From Pukyongiella litopenaei (GTDB lineage Bacteria > Pseudomonadota > Alphaproteobacteria > Rhodobacterales > Rhodobacteraceae): a stretch of DNA of 64,000 bases. The position numbers and the translations under genes are program-made. Shown here piece after piece: positions 27,009-34,997 of this stretch. How positions within the stretch are numbered: the stretch's first letter is position 1; the number at the start of each line of letters is the position of its first letter. The DNA is taken from contig NZ_CP027665.1 in assembly GCF_003008555.2 (NCBI RefSeq), forward strand, positions 3,348,001 to 3,412,000, written 5' to 3'. The notes beneath the pieces were generated by a model that worked only from the letters and a program-made list of their open reading frames with translations, was not told the DNA's origin and searched no databases.

Positions 27009-28724
27009 ATGGAAACGGGGCGCATGAATGACGGGCGGTATGTGGTCCGCTTCCCCGGCGACCGGACCTACACCGCAGTCAGCAAGGAAGAATACGAACT
27101 TGCGAAGTCCGGCACACTGAAACGTCTAGGACGTGCTGCACGGGACACCGCGCAGGACGTGGCAGGCGGTGCTATGGAACTGCTTGGCAGGGGCGTGAAC
27201 CTGCTAGACAGGGTAGGTTCACCGAACCCCGTTCAACGCGGTGCTGAACTGGTTGAAAAGGGCCGCGAACTACGCACGGCAAACGACCCGCTACAACGCA
27301 TCAACCGCGCAGTTAATCCGGGCGTTGCCACCGTGGGCGGCGCTCTGCCCGACATAGCCGCCGGGGGCGCGTCCTCGCTGGTGCGTAGGCCGCTTATGGG
27401 CTTGGCGCTGGACTCCGCTCTAGGTGCCGCTTCAAGCCCTGACGCACCCCTTACAGGAGCCGCCGCAGCCGCAGCCGGTTATGGCGTTGGTGCGGGTGCC
27501 GCTGGTGCTTACAGATACATGCGGCCAGGAACACAAAAGGGTATTCAAATCGGTAACGCGGTGATCGACAACAGCCGCAGACAGAGAGCCGCACAGAGAG
27601 CGGAAATATCCGCCGCCGCAAGAGAGGGCAGGGACATTAACCCGAAAGCATGGGGCGGCACCGCTGACCCTCTGGAACCCGGTATTCCCGAACCACGCGG
27701 AAGGGCAGCAGGTGCGCAAGTTAACCCGTCACCGACCTACGAACTATCAGAACCCGTGCTGGGCGACGTGCTTTCCAGCCGCACCATGCGGGACCGCTAT
27801 TCATTCCCGACGACGCAAGCACAAGCTGCGATAATCGACACCAGCGACCCAACCACGTTTGCAGCCGCCCGCAGACAGGACGCGGCGGACTTCCAAGAGT
27901 GGCGCAGCCGTGGCGGTATATCGGGCGCGGTCAAGGATATGACCCAACCAATAGACAACTACGACGATCTACGCGCTACACAGGTGCGGGCGCTGAACAA
28001 GGAAATCATGCGGGCGATGGGTGAACCCAACGCGGTAGCCGTGACCACCGGCAATGTGGGCAAAGCGCGTAGGGCAATCTCCGAGCGGTTCAACGAAATC
28101 GCCAGAGAAGCAGGAAACCTAACTAGGGAAGAAGGCGACAACCTCGCAGAACGCATTGCGGGCATGATCGACAACGAAGCCGACGAAGGCGCAAGAAACC
28201 TGCTTTCACACTTCAAGAAATCCATTGACGACAGGCGGGCTTTCCGGGGCGGCGAACTGTCAGCGGAAGAACTGCTTGAAGTCCGCAACCAAGTCGCAAA
28301 AGCCGTCAAGAACGCCTACGGGCGCGACCCCAACTTGATCGTCGGTAACGCCTTGCGCGACCTTGAGGACGAACTAGACGCCACATTCTTCAGCAAGCTA
28401 CCGGACGACGCCAAACAGGACATGGCGGACAACCGCTTTCAATGGGGCGTAGCTAATACTGCCCTCCGCACCGGGGCCGCTACCAACGCACGGGGCGATG
28501 TAAATATCCGTTCGTTCATCAACGCTTACCGGCAAGGAAACCGCCGCTACAAAATCGGCTACGACCGCACAGACTTTGCCCGGTTCCTCGACACCGCAGA
28601 TGCCATCTTGTTCAAAGAGTCGCCCGACAGCGGCACCCCGCAGGGTCTAGCGCCGATACTAGGGGCAATTGCCGAAGCCGCTGGCGTCCCCGGTGCCGGT
28701 ATCGTCGGGAACCTAATTAGGTAA
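27009..28724 (+). CDS. Large phage-like protein of unknown function (possible virion/DNA-ejection protein)
   Basis: The 571-residue protein has a Gly/Ala-rich hydrophobic middle (about 110-180, including TGAAAAAAGYGVGAGAAG), which could insert in a membrane, then a long helical, highly charged C-terminal half (NLTREEGDNLAERIAGM, SAEELLEVRNQVAKAVKNAYG). It ends in RGNRRYKIGYDRTDF-like sequence and a Gly/Pro/Ala tail. The composition and the neighbouring lysin gene resemble podovirus internal-virion or ejection proteins, but I do not recognise a family. An alternative start is ATG 27024 (MNDGRYVVRF). Confidence 0.5.
   Translation: METGRMNDGRYVVRFPGDRTYTAVSKEEYELAKSGTLKRLGRAARDTAQDVAGGAMELLGRGVNLLDRVGSPNPVQRGAELVEKGRELRTANDPLQRINRAVNPGVATVGGALPDIAAGGASSLVRRPLMGLALDSALGAASSPDAPLTGAAAAAAGYGVGAGAAGAYRYMRPGTQKGIQIGNAVIDNSRRQRAAQRAEISAAAREGRDINPKAWGGTADPLEPGIPEPRGRAAGAQVNPSPTYELSEPVLGDVLSSRTMRDRYSFPTTQAQAAIIDTSDPTTFAAARRQDAADFQEWRSRGGISGAVKDMTQPIDNYDDLRATQVRALNKEIMRAMGEPNAVAVTTGNVGKARRAISERFNEIAREAGNLTREEGDNLAERIAGMIDNEADEGARNLLSHFKKSIDDRRAFRGGELSAEELLEVRNQVAKAVKNAYGRDPNLIVGNALRDLEDELDATFFSKLPDDAKQDMADNRFQWGVANTALRTGAATNARGDVNIRSFINAYRQGNRRYKIGYDRTDFARFLDTADAILFKESPDSGTPQGLAPILGAIAEAAGVPGAGIVGNLIR
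28118..28127 (+). repeat. CCTAACTAGG site in the 571-residue gene
   Basis: It encodes NLTR of NLTREEG, the second identical AACCTAACTAGGGA context in a different gene. Confidence 0.5.
28712..28721 (+). repeat. CCTAATTAGG palindrome at the end of the 571-residue gene
   Basis: Exact 10-bp palindrome immediately before the TAA stop (28722-28724). Confidence 0.65.
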
Positions 28725-28734
28725 ATGCGGTGAA

Positions 28735-29307
28735 TTAATCCTTACTCACTCTGGTAACTGAAAATTCGTTGTTAGTGAGTCTGCCCTCGCACTCGTATAG
28801 GTCTACTATTGTAATGTCTTTCATATCTACAGAGAGTTCTGTTCGAGATTCATCCCGAATAGTATGCCGGAACATGAATCGGCTACCAAGTATATCGGCT
28901 TTTTCTTTCATTTCCTGCGTTGTTCTACCTGTGTAAGTAAATAGATCAGAAAACAAGTTGTTTCGAATGTCTATATTGCGAATGTCCACCAAAAAAGCAC
29001 CAGAAATGCCTCTTAGTTCTTCATATTGGGTGCCACAAATTTCGTGTGCAGTATTATAATCAATATCCCCTTGAACAAGGGTTATACTCCAAATGTCAAT
29101 ATTGTCGGCTTCCCAGTCATAAGACACAGTCGCTGAATATCCGGTGCGGTCTTTCTCTTCCTCTAATCGTTTTCCCAGTCGATACATACCAAGATCAAAA
29201 AGGCTGGCAGGCGTATCCATGAAGTATCTGGTTGTGCGACCCGGCTCCGCCGCCGCGTTCTGTGCGACGAACGCTATGGGCAATATTAGTGCGGCAACTT
29301 TCTTCAC
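28735..29307 (-). CDS. Secreted low-GC cargo protein of unknown function
   Basis: The 190-residue product has a clean Sec signal peptide (MKKVAALILPIAFVAQNAAAEP). The mature part is mixed alpha/beta with two Cys (HEICGTQYEE and LYECEGRLTN) that could form a disulfide. By eye its GC content is far below that of host genes, pointing to a distant source. It lies between the phage-like gene and the integrase, on the opposite strand to the former. A cargo role, such as host-surface modification or a phage defence, is only a guess. No family is recognised. Confidence 0.6.
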   Translation of the reverse strand: MKKVAALILPIAFVAQNAAAEPGRTTRYFMDTPASLFDLGMYRLGKRLEEEKDRTGYSATVSYDWEADNIDIWSITLVQGDIDYNTAHEICGTQYEELRGISGAFLVDIRNIDIRNNLFSDLFTYTGRTTQEMKEKADILGSRFMFRHTIRDESRTELSVDMKDITIVDLYECEGRLTNNEFSVTRVSKD

Positions 29308-29319
29308 TCTTGAGCTTCC

Positions 29320-29329
29320 CCTAATTAGG
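29320..29329 (+). repeat. CCTAATTAGG palindrome at the integrase 3' end
   Basis: Exact copy covering the integrase stop codon (TAA, read on the minus strand at 29325-29327) and lying in the gap before the secreted-protein gene. Confidence 0.65.
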
Positions 29330-30356
29330 TTTCCAGCACCGGCACAGGCACCCGGTGCAAATCCTTCGCTTTCAACTGTGTGTAGCGCATGAGCATGTTC
29401 ACGTCACGGTGTCCGCTTACCAGTCGCACTTGCGGGATACTGTAGCCCGCTTCAAACAGCCTAGAAATCCCTTCGTGCCGCAGATCGTGCAAGCGCAAGT
29501 CCTCGATGCCGCATTTCTTGCAAGCAATTCGCCAGTAGGTGCCTACGGTTTTGGGGTTGTAGGGGAAAATACGTTCAGAGGATTGCGGCTGCAAAGCAGC
29601 GATTTCATAGGACCGGCCCAACAACGGCACTTCCGTGTTGTTGCCTATCTTTTCGGTAGGGTGCTTCCGGTCCCGTATGAGTATGGTCTTATCTTCCCTG
29701 TTAAGATCATCCCACGTTATCCTTGTCGCCTCACTCACTCGCATAGCGGTGTCAATCAGGAACAGCGTCATGTCGGCCATAGGAACCGACCAGTTATTCT
29801 TACTCTTGAAATACGCCAAGAGCGTCTTTTCTTCTTCGGCGGTAATACGGCGGTCACGCTGGTTGCTCTTGCCGACTAGTCCGCGTAGCCGCAGCGCCTC
29901 CAACGCATCCGGTATGATTTGATCCGACAAGTCCCATTGCCATACGGCACGGGCAATCCGCAGCATACCACCTAGATAGGCTATGTCCGCTGCTACGGTC
30001 ACGGGTCCAGCACCTTCTTTGGCTCTGGCGTCCGCAAATTCTATGACCTTGCGGCTGGTCAGATTGCCTAGACGGACACGCCCCAAGCGATCCCTAATTA
30101 GGTTAATACTGAACTCTTTAGACCGCCCGTGCGGTTTATCAGGCGCAATCTCCGCCTTATACTTGTCGATCATGTCTGCGACCGTGACAGACCGAACGTC
30201 AACTTTGCCGGTGTAACCAGCCTTGCTTATTTCCGCTTCCAACCGCTCCGCCCATGCTCTAGCAGCCGTCTTGTTCGGGAAGGTTTTTGACCGGGTTACG
30301 CCACCCTTCCGCACCCGAACCAATACCTTACCATTTCTGTCAACTAATGTAGCCAT
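29325..30356 (-). CDS. int: Tyrosine integrase of the dusA-associated type
   Basis: This 343-residue site-specific recombinase has an N-terminal arm-binding region (MATLVDRNGKVLVRVRKGG), a core-binding helical domain and a C-terminal catalytic domain with the expected residues: Arg in AMRVSEATRI, His-x-x-Arg in LHDLRHEGIS, His in SGHRDVNML and the nucleophile Tyr in MRYTQ. I chose ATG 30356 because GGAGGG lies just upstream; the frame stays open to 30395. It points inward from attR, the usual arrangement for integrases using dusA. Confidence 0.92.
   Translation of the reverse strand: MATLVDRNGKVLVRVRKGGVTRSKTFPNKTAARAWAERLEAEISKAGYTGKVDVRSVTVADMIDKYKAEIAPDKPHGRSKEFSINLIRDRLGRVRLGNLTSRKVIEFADARAKEGAGPVTVAADIAYLGGMLRIARAVWQWDLSDQIIPDALEALRLRGLVGKSNQRDRRITAEEEKTLLAYFKSKNNWSVPMADMTLFLIDTAMRVSEATRITWDDLNREDKTILIRDRKHPTEKIGNNTEVPLLGRSYEIAALQPQSSERIFPYNPKTVGTYWRIACKKCGIEDLRLHDLRHEGISRLFEAGYSIPQVRLVSGHRDVNMLMRYTQLKAKDLHRVPVPVLET
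29971..29980 (+). repeat. CCTAGATAGG site inside the integrase gene
   Basis: Variant with one mismatch in the palindrome centre. Confidence 0.4.
30094..30103 (+). repeat. CCTAATTAGG palindrome inside the integrase gene
   Basis: Third exact copy, in the coding region of the core-binding domain. Confidence 0.6.
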
Positions 30357-30368
30357 GATCCCTCCGAT

Positions 30369-30390
30369 TTGTGACAATTTTTGTGACACT
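30369..30390 (+). repeat. Paired TTGTGACA direct repeats upstream of int
   Basis: TTGTGACA at 30369-30376 and 30381-30388 are spaced 12 bp, about one helical turn, just upstream of the int start and about 100 bp inside attR. A third copy lies near attL. They fit integrase arm-type sites. Confidence 0.5.
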
Positions 30391-30428
30391 ACCACGGTAA
30401 AAGTGGTGAAACCAGATGTGTGAACTTA

Positions 30429-30438
30429 CCTAACTATG
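30429..30438 (+). repeat. CCTAACTATG site at the new dusA start
   Basis: Imperfect family member that contains the ATG of the re-headed dusA. Confidence 0.35.
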
Positions 30439-31458
30439 TCTAAAAAACCCAATAAAAACAGGCTTCATCGCCATGCAAGATTGTCCTGTGCGCCTATGAT
30501 GGACTGGACCGATCGGCATTGCCGGTATCTCCATCGTCTTCTGAGCCGGGAGACGCTGCTCTATACCGAGATGGTGACCGCGCCGGCGCTGGTGCGGGGT
30601 GGGGCGGTGCATCTGCTCGACCATGACGCCGCCGAACATCCCGTGGCCCTGCAGCTCGGCGGTTCGGAGCCGGGCGAACTGGCGCGGGCGGCGCGGCTGG
30701 GGGCCGAGGCGGGGTATGACGAGATCAACCTCAACTGCGGTTGCCCGTCGGACCGGGTGCAGTCGGGGACGTTCGGCGCGGTGCTGATGAAAGATGCGCC
30801 GCTGGTCGCGGAATGCGTGGCCGCGATGCGCGATGCGGTGCCGGTCGAGGTGACGGTCAAATGCCGGATCGGCGTCGACGATCAGGACCCCGAGACCGTG
30901 CTGCCCGATTTCCTGTCACGGATCGCGGATGCGGGCTGCACCCGCGTGATCATCCATGCCCGAAAGGCGTGGTTGCAGGGGCTCAGCCCAAAGGAAAATC
31001 GGGACATCCCGCCGCTCGACCACGATCTCGTGCACCGGATCAAGGCGCGGTTTCCGGGGCTGCATGTCTCGATCAATGGCGGCATCGGAACGCTGGACGA
31101 GGCGCGGCGGCATCTCGAAGCGGGGCTCGACGGCGTGATGATCGGGCGTGCCGCCTATCATCAGCCCTCCGACATTCTCTGCGCGGCGGATCCCATGATC
31201 TTCGGCACCGGGACGGCATCGGACCCGGCCCGGGCCGTGCGGTCGATGCTGCCCTATATCGAACGCCACCTGGCCGGCGGCGGCAAGCTGCACCAGGTCA
31301 CGCGGCACATGCTGGGGCTGTTCGCCGGGCGGCCCGGGGCACGGGCCTGGCGGCGCAGCCTGTCCGAGCAGGCGCATCTGCCCGGCGCGGGGCCGGGGCT
31401 GGTCGAGGCCGCGCTGGACCGGGTTGCGCCTCTGGCGGCGGCTGCGCGGGCGGTGTAG
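30436..31458 (+). CDS. dusA: tRNA-dihydrouridine synthase A, with an element-supplied N-terminus
   Basis: DusA is an FMN enzyme that reduces uridines 20/20a in the tRNA D-loop. The 340-residue protein contains APMMDWTDRHC, NLNCGCPSDRV (catalytic Cys, about residue 100), VKCRIGVDD and INGGIGT (FMN phosphate site). Residues 1-17 (MSKKPNKNRLHRHARLS), with AAA/AAT codons unlike the rest, come from the element; the host sequence begins at the att core. The protein is therefore complete, but its promoter and start are now provided by the element. Confidence 0.93.
   Translation: MSKKPNKNRLHRHARLSCAPMMDWTDRHCRYLHRLLSRETLLYTEMVTAPALVRGGAVHLLDHDAAEHPVALQLGGSEPGELARAARLGAEAGYDEINLNCGCPSDRVQSGTFGAVLMKDAPLVAECVAAMRDAVPVEVTVKCRIGVDDQDPETVLPDFLSRIADAGCTRVIIHARKAWLQGLSPKENRDIPPLDHDLVHRIKARFPGLHVSINGGIGTLDEARRHLEAGLDGVMIGRAAYHQPSDILCAADPMIFGTGTASDPARAVRSMLPYIERHLAGGGKLHQVTRHMLGLFAGRPGARAWRRSLSEQAHLPGAGPGLVEAALDRVAPLAAAARAV
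30489..30503 (+). repeat. attR core of the dusA-integrated element
   Basis: TGCGCCTATGATGGA, identical to attL and in frame with dusA (CAPMMD). Confidence 0.85.
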
Positions 31459-31489
31459 GCAGGGCGCATAGTCACCCGGAGTAGCGCCC

Positions 31490-32314
31490 ATGCCCGATAC
31501 GATGCTGTTGTTGCAGATGCTGGTCCTGCTGCTGGTGATCGGCGGATTTGCCGGGGTCCTGGCGGGGCTGCTGGGGGTAGGCGGCGGTATCGTGCTGGTT
31601 CCGGCGTTTTTCTACACGTTCCAGACACTGGGATATGACGGCCCGCAGCTGATGCAGATGTGTCTCGCGACCTCGCTGGCCACCATCATCGTCACCTCGA
31701 TCCGCTCGGTTCTGAGCCATAATCGCAAAGGAGCGGTCGACTGGTCGATCCTGCGCGGCTGGGGGCCGGGGATCGCCGCGGGCGCGGTTCTGGGCGTTCT
31801 TGCCGCCTCGTCGCTGCGCTCGGAGGTGCTGCAGGCCGTCTTTGGCGTGCTGGCGCTGGGGATCGGTCTCTATCTCGGGCTGGGCCGGTCGGACTGGCGT
31901 CTGGGCGACGCGATGCCGACGGGGCTGCGGCGCGCGGCGATGTCGCCGTCGGTGGGGTTCCTGTCGGTGCTGATGGGAATAGGCGGCGGCAGTTTCGGCG
32001 TGCCGCTGATGAGCCTCTACAACACCCCCATACACCGCGCCGTCGCGACCGCGGCGGGGTTTGGCGTGATCATCGCTGTGCCGTCGGTCGCCGGGTTCCT
32101 GCTGCTGCAGGTCGATCCGGCCCAGCGGCCGCCGCTGACGGTGGGGGCGGTCAATGTCGTGGCGTTCCTCGTCGTTGTCGCGATGACCACGATCACCGCG
32201 CCCTGGGGCGTGAAGCTCGCCCATGCGATGGACCCGCGCCCGCTCAAACGTGTCTTTGCCCTGTTCCTGATCCTCGTGGCGCTGAACATGCTGCGCAAGG
32301 CGCTGGGGTGGTAG
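31490..32314 (+). CDS. TauE/SafE-family permease (sulfite/sulfonate-type exporter)
   Basis: The 274-residue membrane protein has about eight spans and the two family repeats, each with a Gly-rich motif: GVLAGLLGVGGGIVLVPAFF near the N-terminus and SVLMGIGGGSFGVPLMSLY in the middle. Members move small anions such as sulfite, sulfoacetate or organic acids; the substrate here is unknown. GGAG lies 9 bp upstream. Confidence 0.88.
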   Translation: MPDTMLLLQMLVLLLVIGGFAGVLAGLLGVGGGIVLVPAFFYTFQTLGYDGPQLMQMCLATSLATIIVTSIRSVLSHNRKGAVDWSILRGWGPGIAAGAVLGVLAASSLRSEVLQAVFGVLALGIGLYLGLGRSDWRLGDAMPTGLRRAAMSPSVGFLSVLMGIGGGSFGVPLMSLYNTPIHRAVATAAGFGVIIAVPSVAGFLLLQVDPAQRPPLTVGAVNVVAFLVVVAMTTITAPWGVKLAHAMDPRPLKRVFALFLILVALNMLRKALGW

Positions 32315-32387
32315 ACGGGGGCGTGTGCCGCAGATGAGGCCAATCCTCTCCGGGGGCGTCCGTGCCTGTCAGGCCTGTTCCGGGTCC

Positions 32388-32888
32388 TCAGAGCGGGCCG
32401 GCGAACCCGCCATATTGTCCGCGCTTGAACATCAGCCCCGACCCGGCCCGGTGCCAGAACCGGCGCACCTCGCCGAGGATGATCGAATGGTCGCCGCCGT
32501 CATGCACGGCGCTGCGGGCGCAATCGAACCGCGCCAGCGCCCCGGCCAGATGCGGCGGCCCGTCGGCCGTCCCGGTCCAGTCGATGCCACTGAAATCATG
32601 GCCGGTCCGGGCGAAATGCGCGGCCGTCGCCTGCTGGTCCTCGGCCATGACGTGAATCACGAAGCGTTCGGCCGCCGTGAACAGGTCATGCCGTTCCGAC
32701 TGCCGCGCGGGGCACCACAGAACCAGCGGCGGGTCGATCGACACCGAGGCAAAGGAATTGGCCGTCATCGCCAGCGGCCCGGTTTCGGTTCGCGTCGTGA
32801 CGACGGTGACGCCGGTTCCGAAACAGCCCAGCGCGTCGCGGAACGCGCGCTCGGTGTCGGGGCCGGGGGTCAGGGTGTCGTCGGGCAT
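32388..32888 (-). CDS. Flavin reductase-like FMN-binding protein
   Basis: The 166-residue protein is a split-barrel flavin reductase (HpaC/RutF/NtaB type): FRDALGCFGTGVTVVTTR, TANSFASVSIDPPLVLWCP and the C-terminal GEVRRFWHRAGSGLMFKRGQYGGF. Such proteins supply reduced flavin to a two-component monooxygenase, none of which is adjacent. The start is uncertain: ATG 32888 gives the usual length, while ATG 32936 has a slightly better AAGG. Confidence 0.82.
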   Translation of the reverse strand: MPDDTLTPGPDTERAFRDALGCFGTGVTVVTTRTETGPLAMTANSFASVSIDPPLVLWCPARQSERHDLFTAAERFVIHVMAEDQQATAAHFARTGHDFSGIDWTGTADGPPHLAGALARFDCARSAVHDGGDHSIILGEVRRFWHRAGSGLMFKRGQYGGFAGPL

Positions 32889-32969
32889 GAGGGGCAGGGG
32901 TCCGTGGCGGTGGCGGGTGCAATGCCGCGCAGCCATGCCTTGCCCCGCCCCGCGGTGTCAAGCGGCGGA

Positions 32970-34382
32970 TCAGTTGAGATCTTCCAGCAGCCGCCCGTGG
33001 CGCCGGGTTTCGGCGATCACATCCCCGAACCGTTTCATGCCGCGCGCCTCGAGAATCGGCAACATCCGGCACAGCGCCAGCGCGGTCGCACGGGCATCGC
33101 CCAACGCGGTATGCCGGTCCGCGGGGTCGATCTCGACATCCAGCCTACCGCACAGCGCGTCCAGCGTGTGAACCTCGCCCGGTCCGAACAGCACCGCCGA
33201 CAACAGCACCGTGTCGAGGATCGGATGGTCCCAGGTGACCCCCATGCGGTCGGCGTCATTGCGCAGGAACGCCATGTCGAAGGGCGCGTTATGGGCAACC
33301 AGGACGGCGTCACGCGCGAAATCATGCAGGCGGCGACCGGCTGCGGCGATATCCGGGGCGCCGGCAACCATCGCATCGGTGATGTGGTGCACCCGTGTCG
33401 AGGCGGGCGGGATCGGCCGGCCCGGATCCACCAGCAGGTCCAGTTCCTCGCCCTCGACCGGCCGTCCGCGCAGCACCCGCACCGCGCCGATCTGCAGCAC
33501 GGCATCCTTGTGCGGCAACAGCCCGGTGGTTTCGGTGTCAAAGGCGACATAGCAGAGCCCGGACAGGGGGCGGTTCTCGAACAGCTCGTCGCCCGGCGTA
33601 TCCAGCAATCCGAAATCATAGACCAGCGGACGCGCGGCCTCGGGGGCGATCCGCGCCTCCTCGGCGTCGATCACCAGCATGTAACCGGGCGCGCCGCCCA
33701 ACGGTTTCAGCCGCGCGTCATAGCCCTGCGCCCCCCGCGCGCCCAATGCGCGAAACGCCACCTCGCGGCCGGTCTGCGTCAGTCGGACATGGGCCTCCTC
33801 CACCGCGCCGCGGTCGAAATAGTCGAACAGCGAGGCATCGAGCCGCGGCGGCGCCACCTGGGCCAGCACCTCGGCGGCCTGCCCGTCATAGAGCACGATC
33901 CGGTGGGCGGGGCTGACGATCATCATCGCGACGGGAATATCCGTCAGCAGGGCGGTTAGCCGGTCGCGTTCGGCCTGCAGCCGCGCGGTTTCCGTCGCCA
34001 CGGCGCCCGCCGTGTCCAGAGCCGACTGCATCAATTGCCCGGTCACCGCCTGCGCGGCCGGTGCCAGGTCGCCGAGATAGCGCGCACCATGCAGGTCGAT
34101 GTCACCGCTGGCACCGGCATGGGCGCGCGCGCGCAGCGCGGCGGCCAGCCGGACGATGGGGCGGGCCACGTTCTCGTCGAACAGGAACCAGATCCCCGCC
34201 ACCAGCCCGAGGAACAGGAACCCGGCCAGAACTCCCGACAGGACGAAGGCGCCGGCCAGTTCGGGCCGGCCCGCGCGCATGTAGCCCAGCACCAGCGCCC
34301 CGGCGACGATCGCCATTCCGCCCAGTGCCAGCAGGCAGAAGATCAGAAAGACCCGCAGCCGCAGGCCCAGCCGGCCGAACAT
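32970..34382 (-). CDS. Membrane-anchored PAS-DEDDh exonuclease fusion
   Basis: The 470-residue protein starts with two membrane spans (about 5-30 and 40-70), a HAMP-like helix (ENVARPIVRLAAALRAR), a PAS-like domain (about 145-240, starting LLTDIPVAMMIVSP) and a C-terminal DnaQ-type 3'-5' exonuclease. The exonuclease keeps all acidic sites: FDTETTGLL, HNAPFDMAFL and HTALGDARATA. It thus looks like a sensor whose output is a nuclease. Its start overlaps the stop of the upstream membrane-protein gene (ATGA), and it ends the acs-symporter gene run. Confidence 0.85.
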   Translation of the reverse strand: MFGRLGLRLRVFLIFCLLALGGMAIVAGALVLGYMRAGRPELAGAFVLSGVLAGFLFLGLVAGIWFLFDENVARPIVRLAAALRARAHAGASGDIDLHGARYLGDLAPAAQAVTGQLMQSALDTAGAVATETARLQAERDRLTALLTDIPVAMMIVSPAHRIVLYDGQAAEVLAQVAPPRLDASLFDYFDRGAVEEAHVRLTQTGREVAFRALGARGAQGYDARLKPLGGAPGYMLVIDAEEARIAPEAARPLVYDFGLLDTPGDELFENRPLSGLCYVAFDTETTGLLPHKDAVLQIGAVRVLRGRPVEGEELDLLVDPGRPIPPASTRVHHITDAMVAGAPDIAAAGRRLHDFARDAVLVAHNAPFDMAFLRNDADRMGVTWDHPILDTVLLSAVLFGPGEVHTLDALCGRLDVEIDPADRHTALGDARATALALCRMLPILEARGMKRFGDVIAETRRHGRLLEDLN

Positions 34383-34900
34383 CACGCCGCCCCGCATCCG
34401 GCGGCCAGGATCGGATCATCGGCACCGGCCTCGACCCAGCGGGCATCGGTGACCGCCCCGTCGGCGTCGAACGTGGCCCCGTCCACCAGGCTGGCGCGGC
34501 GCCGGCCGGTGCAGTCCAGCAGGACCGGCAGCTTCTGCACCGCCTGCCAGCGGCCAAAGAAATAGAGATCCCCGATCCGCTCTCCCGGCCGCGCCGGATT
34601 GCGCTTCAGCGTGGCGGTATCCAGCGCCGCGAAGCGGTCCACATAGGGAAACAGATAGGTCCAGGGCCGATACGGCATCCGGCTCTCCACCGTGTCCACG
34701 ACCGCCAGCCCGTCGGGAAGACCGGCGCGGGTGCGGTCATACCAGCCATATTCGCTGGTGATCGTGGCACCGATCATCGCCAGCCCGGCCACCACGGGCA
34801 TCGTCCAGCGCGGCAGGCCGACCCCGGCCCGGATCAGCAGCATCACCAGCCCGGCTGCGGCAATGCCCGCGATCACGGTGGCGATCAGTTCCAGAAACAT
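34382..34900 (-). CDS. Small membrane protein linked to the PAS-exonuclease
   Basis: The 172-residue protein has two membrane spans at the N-terminus (LELIATVIAGIAAAGLVMLL and MPVVAGLAMIGATI) and a soluble C-terminal domain of about 110 residues containing ESRMPYRPWTYLFPYV and two Cys near the C-terminus. GGGAGG is 8 bp before ATG 34900. Conserved neighbour of the exonuclease; no function is known to me. Confidence 0.65.
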   Translation of the reverse strand: MFLELIATVIAGIAAAGLVMLLIRAGVGLPRWTMPVVAGLAMIGATITSEYGWYDRTRAGLPDGLAVVDTVESRMPYRPWTYLFPYVDRFAALDTATLKRNPARPGERIGDLYFFGRWQAVQKLPVLLDCTGRRRASLVDGATFDADGAVTDARWVEAGADDPILAAGCGAA

Positions 34901-34925
34901 GAGCCGGTCCTCCCTGTTGCGCCCG

Positions 34926-34972
34926 CTTCCTCTTGCCGGAAATATCCCGGGGTCCGGGGCAGAGCCCCGGTT
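34926..34972 (-). repeat. Intergenic palindromic repeat, copy 2
   Basis: Opposite-orientation copy of the repeat at 16376-16423. It sits in the 97-bp gap between the CBS/nucleotidyltransferase gene and the small membrane-protein gene. Confidence 0.6.
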
Positions 34973-34997
34973 CCGCGCTGGCCATCCTCGCCCCCGG

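Larger units (their letters stand above)
25917..30503 (-). mobile_element. 4.6-kb integrative element in the dusA 5' end
   Basis: The element is bounded by 15-bp direct repeats that lie in the dusA coding sequence, and it carries a tyrosine integrase next to the right end. Cargo order: excisionase-like gene, M15 peptidase, 571-residue phage-like protein, divergent low-GC secreted protein. The base and codon use (many CTA, ATA and AGA codons) differs from the host genes around it. It has no terminase, capsid, portal or replication gene, so it is a satellite, a stripped prophage or a small genomic island. Integrases specific for dusA form a known family. Confidence 0.88.
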
